Shown here: in pieces, positions 18,101 to 24,900 of the stretch
Position numbering within the stretch: position 1 is the first letter of the stretch
How the letters are laid out: each line of letters starts with the position of its first letter
Source: Nocardia cerradoensis NBRC 101014
GTDB taxonomy: Bacteria > Actinomycetota > Actinomycetes > Mycobacteriales > Mycobacteriaceae
NCBI RefSeq assembly: GCF_000308535.1
Contig: NZ_BAFW01000375.1
Coordinates: 1-34,333, forward strand
DNA length: 34,333 nucleotides
Reading direction: 5' to 3'
Notes under the pieces: model-generated
Seen by the model: the letters and a program-made list of their open reading frames with translations, nothing else
Told to the model about the DNA's origin: nothing
The model's database searches: none
Program-made: the position numbers and the translations under genes

Positions 18101-21100
18101 TCGCCTGACCCGCCGCCAAAACCAAACCACCGGCCGACGACACCAACACGAACAACGACAACGACCGATCGCGGGTCAACTCGTGCAGATGCCACGCCGC
18201 GTCTACTTTCGGCGCGAACACCGGATCGAGACGCTCCGCCGTAATCGTCTCGACCACACCGTTATCCGCGGCACCCGCCGCGTGCACCACACCGATCAGC
18301 GGATGCTCATCGGAGATACCGTCGATCAACCCCGACAACGCGTCACGATCCGACACGTCACAGGAAGCGATGCGCACCTGCGCACCCAAATCCACCAGCT
18401 CATCACGCAAGCGCTCGGCACCAGGCGCAACCGAGCCCCGCCGCGACGCCAGGAGCAGATGCGTCACACCGTGATTCACCACCAGATGCCGAGCCAGCAA
18501 CGCACCGAGCCCACCGGTCCCGCCGGTCACCAACACCGTGCCCGATCCGAGCGCCGGGATGGCCGACGCCGCATCGTGCGGACGCAGCCGCGGAACCGAC
18601 GGAGCTTCGCCGCGCAACGCGACCTCGGGTTCTTCTCCGGTCGAAAAGGCGTGTTTCGCAAGTGTTCTCGCGCTCTGTTCCCAGACATCGTGGTCCACGT
18701 CGAGAAGCTGGAAACGGCCCGGATGCTCGGCCTGCGCGGCCCGCACCACACCCCACACCGGCGCCTGCGCGAGATTCACCGCCTCGGACGCATCGACGGA
18801 GACGGCACGGTCGGTCACCACGACCAGCCGCGAGCCGGTCAGCCGCGCATCGCGCAACCACAGGTGCACGGTCTCGAGCAGCTGGGCGACGACCCGCCGG
18901 GCCGCGAGCGGCGGCGCGCCCTCGAACGTCGGGCACTTCCACAACACGATGTCCGGGACGGCGGACTCCGCCGCGGCATCCAGATAGGCGATGAGCGCCG
19001 CCGCATCGGGATAACTCCGCACGTCCGCCGCGTTCCAGCCCACCACTGCGATGCGTTCCGGATCGACGATGCGTGTCGAGCGCGCGGCAGCGACCCACTC
19101 GATGCGCAGGAGCGTCTCGGGGCTCCGGTCGCGATTCCCGGCCGGAGCCGCTGCGCCCACATCGGCTGGGCCACGCGAGGATTCGAGCCAGAAGTGCCGG
19201 CGGTCGAAGGCATAGGTGGGCAGTTCCACCTGCCGCGGGTTCCGCCCGGCGAAGACCCCATTCCAGCGCACCGGAACTCCCCGGACGAACAGCCGCGCCG
19301 CGGCGGCCAAGAGGTCGGCGGGTTCGTCCCGGTCGGCACGCAGCGCGGGCACCGTGGCCGCGTCGTCGGGCAGGCAGTCGGCCGCGGCCGCCGACAGCAC
19401 CGCATCCGGCCCCACCTCGAGGAAGGTGTCCACGCCCTGCGCCCAAGCGGCGGCCGCGGCGTCGGCGAACCGGACCGGCAGGCGCACCTGATCGACCCAG
19501 TACCGCGGCGAGCACCACAACTCGGGATCGGCCACCGCGCCGGTCACCGTGGAGATCACCGGAATTCGCGGCGGGTCGAACCGCAGGGTCTCGACCACTT
19601 GGGCGAAACGCTCCAGCATCGGTTCCATGAGGGCGGAGTGGAACGCATGACCGACACGCAATCGTTTGACGCGCCGCCCACGCGCTCGCAGAAGCTCGGC
19701 GAGTTCGTCCACGCGCTCCGCGTGGCCCGAGATCACCACTGCCGCAGGCCCGTTCACCGCGGCCACGTCCACGCCGTCCAGCCCGTCCAGCAGTTCGGCG
19801 ACCTCGGCGGCACCGGCCTGTACCGCGAGCATCGCTCCGCCGGAGGGCAATTCCTGCATCAACCGGCCGCGCGCCGCCACCAGCGCGCAGGCGTCGGACA
19901 GGTTCAGCACGCCGGCCACGTGCGCGGCGGCGATCTCACCGATCGAATGTCCGAACACGACCTCCGGTGTGACACCCCATGTTTCGAGGAGCCGATACAG
20001 CGCGACCTCGACCGCGAACAGCGCCGGCTGGGTCAGCCAGGTCCGGTCCAGGTCCGCTCCGGAATCGATCGCCTCGCGCAACGAACACCCGAGCAGCGGA
20101 TCCAGCTGGGCGCAGATTCGGTCGAACGCCTCGGCGAACGCCGGGAACCGCTGGTACAGCTGCTGCCCCATCGCGGTCCGCTGTGATCCCTGACCGGCGA
20201 ACATGACGGCCACCCGCGCCGGCGCCGCGACGCCGGTGGCGATTCCGGAACCCGGCTCACCGGCGGCCACCGCGGCCAGGCGACCCAGCATCGAGGCGTG
20301 ATCGTCTCCCAGGATCACGGCCCGATGATCGAAGACCGCGCGGGTCGAGACCAGGGAATACGCCACATCGGCCACCGACAGGGCGGGATCGGCGATCAGG
20401 AACTCGCGCAAACGCTCGGCCTGCGCCCGCAACGAGGCCTCCGACTTCGCGGACAACACCCACGGAAATGTTTGGGCGACAGTGCTTTCCGGTCCGGCGT
20501 CAGCGGCCTCGGCGGGTTCGTCGGTGGGCGCCTGTTCGAGGATCACGTGCGCGTTGGTGCCGCTGATACCGAACGAGGACACCGCGGCCCGGCGGGGCCG
20601 GCCCGGTTCGGCCGGCCAATCCCGGCGCTCGGTGAGCAGTTCGACGGCGCCGGCCGACCAGTCCACGCGGGGTGTCGGCTCGTCGACGTGCAGGGTGGGC
20701 GGCATCGCGCCGTGCCGCATGGCCATGATCATCTTGAGCACGCCGCCCACACCCGCCGCCGCCACCGCGTGACCGATATTGGATTTCAGCGAGCCCAGCC
20801 ACAGCGGGCGGTCCGGCTCGCGGCCCTGCCCGTAGGTCGACAACAGCGCCTGTGCCTCGATCGGGTCACCCAGAACGGTGCCGGTGCCGTGCGCCTCCAC
20901 CACATCGACGTCGCCGGGCGACAGTCGCGCATCGGCCAGAGCCGCGCGGATCACCCGCTGCTGCGCGGGACCGTTCGGCACGGTCAGGCCGTTGGACGCG
21001 CCGTCCTGATTGATCGCCGTGCCCCGGATCACCGCCCACACCCGGTGCCCGCGCCGTCGCGCATCCGACAGTCGTTCCAGCACCAGCATTCCCGCGCCTT

Positions 21101-21911
21101 CGGACCAGCCGGTGCCGTCCGCGGCCGCGGCGAACGACTTGCACCGTCCGTCCGGTGCGAGGCCTCGCTGCCGGGAGAACTCCACGAACATTCCGGGTGA
21201 GCCCATGACCGTCACGCCGCCCGCCAGCGCCATCGCGCACTCCCCCGAGCGCAACGCCCGCACCGCCAGATGCACCGCGACCAGCGACGAGGAACACGCG
21301 GTGTCCACCGAGACCGCCGGGCCCTCCAGCCCCAGGGCGTAGGCCACGCGGCCGGAGACGACGCTGCCGGTGGTACCGGTCAGCAGGTAGCCGCGCAGGT
21401 CCACCGGGCCGTCGTGCAGCAGATCGGCATACTCTCCGTTCGCCGCGCCGGCGAAGACGCCGGTGTCGCTGCCCCGCACCGTCGACGGGTCGATACCGGC
21501 GCGTTCCAGTGCCTCCCACGACGTCTCCAGCAGAATGCGCTGCTGCGGGTCCATCGCCAACGCCTCACGCGGCCCGATACCGAAGAATGCGGCGTCGAAT
21601 TCCGCGGCGTCGTAGAGGAATCCACCCGATCGGGTGTACGACTTCCCGCGCGCCTCGGGGTCCGGATCGTAGAGGCCGTCCACATCCCAGCCGCGATCGT
21701 CCGGGAACGCGCCGATCGCGTCGACACCGTCCGACACCAAGCGCCACAGATCCTCCGGGGACCTCACCCCGCCCGGAAAGCGACAGCCCGCACCCACCAC
21801 CGCGATGGGTTCGGACTTCCGATCCTCCATCTCTCGCAGGCGTTGACGGGTATGGCGAAGTTCGACGGTCAGCCGCTTCAGGTAATCGAGGTGCTTGGTG
21901 TCGTCGGCCAT
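12192..21911 (-). CDS. PKS-C: bimodular type I polyketide synthase (KS-AT-KR-ACP, KS-AT-DH-KR-ACP)
   Basis: This is a complete gene of 3239 codons. Its N-terminal docking helix is TKHLDYLKRLTVELRHTRQR. First module: KS (Cys206), AT (Ser656, HAFHS), KR (Tyr1272) and ACP (Ser1427 in GVDSLGG). AT Ser to KR Tyr is 616 residues here against 868 in the second module, so a DH-sized piece is missing and a hydroxyl should remain. Second module: KS (Cys1642), AT (Ser2087, HAFHS), DH (His2395, Asp2562), KR (LDD, Ser2942, Tyr2955) and ACP (Ser3117 in GFDSVTAVEF). The C-terminal tail has the docking motif IDELDIDDLIDLAYNG. The first KR has ADN in place of LDD, and the second DH has HxxxD rather than HxxxG. 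The second KS and AT share long identical DNA blocks with PKS-D. Confidence 0.98.
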   Translation of the reverse strand: MADDTKHLDYLKRLTVELRHTRQRLREMEDRKSEPIAVVGAGCRFPGGVRSPEDLWRLVSDGVDAIGAFPDDRGWDVDGLYDPDPEARGKSYTRSGGFLYDAAEFDAAFFGIGPREALAMDPQQRILLETSWEALERAGIDPSTVRGSDTGVFAGAANGEYADLLHDGPVDLRGYLLTGTTGSVVSGRVAYALGLEGPAVSVDTACSSSLVAVHLAVRALRSGECAMALAGGVTVMGSPGMFVEFSRQRGLAPDGRCKSFAAAADGTGWSEGAGMLVLERLSDARRRGHRVWAVIRGTAINQDGASNGLTVPNGPAQQRVIRAALADARLSPGDVDVVEAHGTGTVLGDPIEAQALLSTYGQGREPDRPLWLGSLKSNIGHAVAAAGVGGVLKMIMAMRHGAMPPTLHVDEPTPRVDWSAGAVELLTERRDWPAEPGRPRRAAVSSFGISGTNAHVILEQAPTDEPAEAADAGPESTVAQTFPWVLSAKSEASLRAQAERLREFLIADPALSVADVAYSLVSTRAVFDHRAVILGDDHASMLGRLAAVAAGEPGSGIATGVAAPARVAVMFAGQGSQRTAMGQQLYQRFPAFAEAFDRICAQLDPLLGCSLREAIDSGADLDRTWLTQPALFAVEVALYRLLETWGVTPEVVFGHSIGEIAAAHVAGVLNLSDACALVAARGRLMQELPSGGAMLAVQAGAAEVAELLDGLDGVDVAAVNGPAAVVISGHAERVDELAELLRARGRRVKRLRVGHAFHSALMEPMLERFAQVVETLRFDPPRIPVISTVTGAVADPELWCSPRYWVDQVRLPVRFADAAAAAWAQGVDTFLEVGPDAVLSAAAADCLPDDAATVPALRADRDEPADLLAAAARLFVRGVPVRWNGVFAGRNPRQVELPTYAFDRRHFWLESSRGPADVGAAAPAGNRDRSPETLLRIEWVAAARSTRIVDPERIAVVGWNAADVRSYPDAAALIAYLDAAAESAVPDIVLWKCPTFEGAPPLAARRVVAQLLETVHLWLRDARLTGSRLVVVTDRAVSVDASEAVNLAQAPVWGVVRAAQAEHPGRFQLLDVDHDVWEQSARTLAKHAFSTGEEPEVALRGEAPSVPRLRPHDAASAIPALGSGTVLVTGGTGGLGALLARHLVVNHGVTHLLLASRRGSVAPGAERLRDELVDLGAQVRIASCDVSDRDALSGLIDGISDEHPLIGVVHAAGAADNGVVETITAERLDPVFAPKVDAAWHLHELTRDRSLSLFVLVSSAGGLVLAAGQANYAAANVFLDALAVHRRAAGLPATAIDFGLWEATGLGALLSDGDVARIRRQGLPPLTAAEGLALFDLAIATESAQVVAARIDTAALRDRGDERPALLRDIAPATAGDRVPARTSGGAPADESAALDLVRSVTAEVLGHTSADEVDPRRTFQQLGVDSLGGVEVRKKLGAAVGLHLPATLVFDYPTPQVVARFLAAELSGGVDESVADRPRTGDDPIAIVAMSCRYPGGVSSPEDLWRLVADGVDTNGDLPVDRGWDIESLYDPEPGTPGKTYARTGGFLYTAADFDAEFFGISPNEARAMDPQQRLLLETSWEALERSGVDMASLRGSSTGVFAGMSFHDYPGSANSGSIASGRVSYVFGFEGPAVTVDTACSSSLVAMHLAAGSLRSGECDLALAGGVTVMATPETFVEFSRQRGLSPDGRCRSFADAADGVGWAEGVGVLVLERLSDARRNGHEVLAVIAGSAVNQDGASNGLTAPNGPSQRRVIRQALANAGLSPVDVDAVEAHGTGTTLGDPIEAQALLATYGQGRDPGSPLWLGSLKSNIGHAQAAAGVGGVIKMVMAMRHGVLPRTLHVDRPSSKVDWAQGSIELLTEPVSWPEVDRPRRAGVSSFGISGTNAHVILEQAPDTGSRPATTVPADAVLPWVVSARTGVALADQARRLASHLAAREHDPADIGFSLATRAVFDHRAVVISAERDALRAGIRALGRGEPAPGVVSGRATPGTTGMVFSGQGAQWAGMADGLRSAYPLFAEHFDAIVGELEQSLGQQVSLSDALADDDLADYTVFAQAGLFAFEVALYRLLESWGFRADVVAGHSIGEVAAAHVAGVLSLEDACVLVAARGRLMQALPVGGAMVAVGASEGDVLPLLTGDVSIAAVNGPSSVVLSGAEAAVTAVLEASAERGWRTKRLRVSHAFHSSLMEPMLSEFASAIAGLTFARPAFPLVSTVTGRQVGDEMCDPAYWVGQVRDAVRFADAVSAMAEMGVSRFAEIGPDAVLYPMVDQTLDGRAAPHAPAVVALAHRGRADATTVIAGVAGLFVTGAEVNWAGLYAGTGSRRIDLPTYAFQHQRYWVNAAPPAADGGARALGFVDTGHPLLSAMVSQPDSGAVTLSGRLSVRTQPWLADHRVMDTVLFPGTGFVELARHAGEQVGCPALDELVLRAPLALPEIGGVAIRVAVGEPDETGHRAVRVFSCPDGEVDSVPSWTLHAEGVVAQAGTAPDFDLISWPPAGATAVDIDGVYDALDALGYRYGPAFRALTAVWRGDGGIYAEVAVPESVHADATGFGLHPALLDAALHAVRSASEMPTTEIALPFEWSGVTVYAGGADSLRVRLTPEGDHGVALDLADSTGIPVATIRHLASRPIDPARLTAGAATGRNALFEVGWTPVALPEVEATTARWAELGDDVPGLVVWDCPTGDEPGAVRAATHDALHVLQAWTTDSRFADSVLVVRTDGAVSVAGEAITNLAGAAVGGLVRSTQTEHPGRIVLLDTDSGVPDGVQAAGEPQIAVRAGQAYAGRLTRVTPAAAVPDDSFTADDTVLITGASGYLGGLIARHLVTARGVRRLLLLSRRGESAPGATTLRTELENLGARVGFAACDAADREALAAALSAVPAGHPVTGVFHLAGVLDDGAIGSLTPGRLDAVLRPKVDAALQLHDLTRDLPLKVFVLFGSVAATFGNAGQGNYAAANACLDALAAQRRASGRCGQSLAWGLWEAEGGMAAELDAAARQRIARSGVLPLAAEHGLALFDAAMRIDAATLVLARVDLDALRGAGTVPPLLADLVPQRRTAASGAAAALRARVAGTPDHERSAVLVEIVRGQVAAILGHDHAHAVDVDKAFNELGFDSVTAVEFRNVLKTVTGLPLPATLVFDYPTPQALAGHLVDMLTENDPSEPDTVPENEIRQALRTIPLSRLRTAGLLDTLLELAREGDTPRAATDDTGRGVADESIDELDIDDLIDLAYNGSSED
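12196..12201 (-). promoter_or_regulatory. Ribosome binding site of PKS-D
   Basis: AGAGGA on the minus strand lies six bases before the ATG at 12189. It is inside the last codons of PKS-C, whose TGA ends two bases before that ATG. This arrangement supports the start and suggests coupled translation. Confidence 0.75.
15442..15749 (-). repeat. AT-core duplication, copy 2 (308 bases, one mismatch)
   Basis: Partner of 10034-10341, in the AT of module 4 (PKS-C). A more diverged version of the same region is present in module 6 near 4900-5130. Confidence 0.93.
16873..16997 (-). repeat. KS active-site duplication, copy 2 (125 bases, exact)
   Basis: Partner of 11489-11613, in the second KS of PKS-C. 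The KS sequences upstream of the block (towards the N-terminus) differ clearly between the two modules. Confidence 0.93.
17490..21815 (-). other. Module 3 of the window (PKS-C): KS-AT-KR-ACP, malonyl, predicted beta-hydroxyl
   Basis: KS Cys is at 21294-21296, AT Ser at 19944-19946, KR Tyr at 18096-18098 and ACP Ser at 17631-17633. After the AT's terminal PTYAFDRRHFW stretch the protein passes through a short linker straight into the KR structural half, so there is no DH. This module should leave the only free hydroxyl in the visible segment. Confidence 0.95.
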
Positions 21912-21965
21912 CTGAATAACCCAGAATCTTTCTACGCTAACGGAATACGAGCCTGAAACCGGTGC
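21912..21965 (-). other. 54-base gap between PKS-B and PKS-C
   Basis: This is the only real intergenic gap in the window. Its GC content is about 48 percent by my count (26 of 54), well below its neighbours. I see no strong Shine-Dalgarno sequence before the PKS-C ATG (only CTGGG about 9 bases upstream), no clear -10/-35 pair and no hairpin terminator. It may simply be a spacer or may hold a weak internal promoter. Confidence 0.6.
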
Positions 21966-24900
21966 TCAGGCATCCAGTTCCCGGTCGAGAATCGCAAAGA
22001 GCTCCGCTTCGGAAGCGTTTTCCACATCGTCTTCCAGCAGGTCGTCGGGATCGGTTCGAGCCGCCCAACTCGCGGCGACCGACTGCAACCGAGCCACGAT
22101 CCGCCGCTTCTGCTCGTCGTCCCACTCGCCCAGTGCCAGCGCGGCTTCCAGGTCGTCGAGCACGGCGTCGACCGGGCGGGGCCGCATGTCCACGGGTGCA
22201 CCGGCCAGCTGTGTGTGCAGATGGGCGGCCAGCGCCTTCGGTGTCGGATAGTCGAAAACCACTGCGGCCGACAGCGACAGGCCGGTGACGGATTTGAGCC
22301 GGTTGCGCAACTCCACCGCGCCGAGCGAATCGAAACCCAGCTCCTGGAAGGTGCGCTCGGGTGCGATCGCGGCCGCACCGTCGTGCCCGAGCACGGCCGC
22401 GATGTGCTCGCGCACCGTCTCGAGCACCACCTGCCCTTGCCGCTCGGCGTCCAGACCCGTAAGTCGCTGCGGCAGTGGGGCAATCGCCGATGCGACTTCC
22501 TTCGTGGCGCGGAGGGCCGGCGGCGCCAGTGTCCGCAGCAACGGCGGCAGCATGCCGGCGGCGGCCCGGTCGCGGATCGCGGCGGAGTCCAGCGCCACGA
22601 TCACCGGATGGGCCGTGCCGCGCGCGAGCGCCGCATCCCATCCGGCCAGCGCGGCGTCGTCCGAGAGGGCGGTGAATCCGGCCCGGTTCATCCGCGCCGC
22701 ATCGCCGGCGTCGAGATGTCCGGCCATACCGCTCGCCCGCGCCCACGGGCCCCACACCACCGACTGGGCGGCCAGTCCGCGGGCCCGGCGATGCGCCGCC
22801 AGACCGTCGAGGAACGTATTCGCGGCGGCGTAGTTGCCCTGTCCCGGACCACCCACCGTGCCGGACATCGACGAGAACAGCACGAACGCCGCCAGCTCGC
22901 GGGCCGCGGTCGCCTCGTGCAGGTACCAGGCGGCATCCACCTTGGGCGCCAGCACGGTATCGATGCGCTGCGTGGTCAACGAGGCGACAACTCCGTCGTC
23001 GAGCACGCCCGCGGCATGCACCACACCCGACAGCGGCCACCGTGCCGGCACGTGGGCCGGCAACCCGGCCACCGCACCGGCGTCGGCGACATCGCAAGCG
23101 ACCACCTTCACCTGCGCGCCCGCCTGCTCCAACTCGTCGCACAACGCCGCCGCACCCGCGGCCCGCATGCCGCTGCGACTCACCAGCAGCAGCGACCGCA
23201 CCCCGTGCGCGCGCACCAGATGCCGGGCCACGACCGCACCCACGCCACCGGTGCCGCCGGTGATCAGCACCGTGCCCGCGCCGAATGCCGCCGCGGCGCC
23301 GTCCGGCTCGGACACCGGGGCGGAGCGGGTGAGCCGAGCGATGTGCGGGACGCCGGCGCGCATCACCACTTCGGGTTCGCCCACACCCAGCACCCTGGCG
23401 GCGACGTCCTCGTCGAGGCCGGAGTCGATGTCGGCCAGCACGATTCGCCCCGGCTCCTCCGCCTGCGCGGACCGCACCAACCCCCACACCGCCGCACCGG
23501 CGAGATCGGTCACGTCCTCGCCCGGCAGCGCCACCGCGCCGCGGGTGACGACCAGCAGGGTGCTCGACGCGAACCGGTCACCGGCCTGCCACTCCTGCAC
23601 CACGCCGAGGACGCGCGCGACCTCGGTATGTGTGGCGGCCACGACGCCGGCGCCGGCGGGGTGCCCGGCCTCGACGACCACCACCGCGGGTACCGGCGAT
23701 TCCGGCTCCAGCCGATCCCACCACCCCACGCTCGCCTCGGCCGCCCCGGCTTCTGCCGTGGCCGGCGACCACACCAGCTCCAGCACCGGATCGGCGAGGG
23801 CCGCCGCCGCGAGCTGCGCCACCGGAGTCGCCCGCATGGTCACCGATCCCGACAGCACCGGCCGCCCGTGGCCGTCGGTGACTCCGATCGAGACCGACGA
23901 CCCGCTCACGGTCAGGCGCACCCGCAGCAGCGACGCCTCGGTGGTGAACAGCGACACCGACTCCCACGAGAACGGCAACACCACCTGTCCGGCGCCGATC
24001 TCGAGCACATCGGCCAGCAGTCCCGCCTGCAGCGTCGCGTCGAGCAGTGCCGGGTGGATGCCGAACCCGTCCGCGCGGACTCCGGTGTCCGCATCGACGG
24101 CAATGTCGGCGAACACCTCCTCACCGCGTCGCCACAGTGCCCGCACCCCTCGAAAGGCGGGCCCCAGTGCGTAGTCGCGGGAGAGGAATTTGCCGTAGGC
24201 GACGTCGACGGCGGTGGCCGCGGCGGGCGGCCAGATCTCCGGTGCGGGCGCAGCCGCATCCGTGGCGGACAGCAACCCCTGGGCGTGCAACTCCCACGCA
24301 CCGTCCGGGTCGTGGGCACCGCGCGAGTAGATCGAGATCGGACGCCGCGACGATTCGGAATCGATTGCGCCGACGACGATCTGAATCGGCACACCCTCCA
24401 TCGCGGACAGGACCAGTGGCGCCCGGAGCGTCAGTTCCTCCACGACCGGGAACCCCGCCTCCGCGCCGGCGCGCAGGGCGAGCTCCACGAATCCGGTCCC
24501 CGGCAACAACATGACCCCGCCGATGACATGGTCGGCCAGCCACGGTTGCGCCCGCGGCGACAGGTGACCGGACAACACGAAGCCGCCGTCCGCCATCGGC
24601 AACACCGCCGCCAGCAGCGGATGATCGATCGCGCGGACACCGGCCGATTCGCCCCCGCCGGCGCCGGACGCGGACGGGAGCCAGTAGCGCCGACGCTGAA
24701 ACGCGTAGGTGGGCAACGGCGCTCGCTTCACCGTCCGGCCCGCGAAGAACACGCTCCAGTCGACCTCGGCTCCGGCCGTGTACATCCGTGCCAGGCAGTG
24801 CGCGAACTGCCCGACCTCGCCGCGCCCGCGACGCGCGGCCGCGACGACGGTCGGCTCCCCGTCGAGATCCTCCGGCAGGCATTGCCCGGTCATCGCCGTC

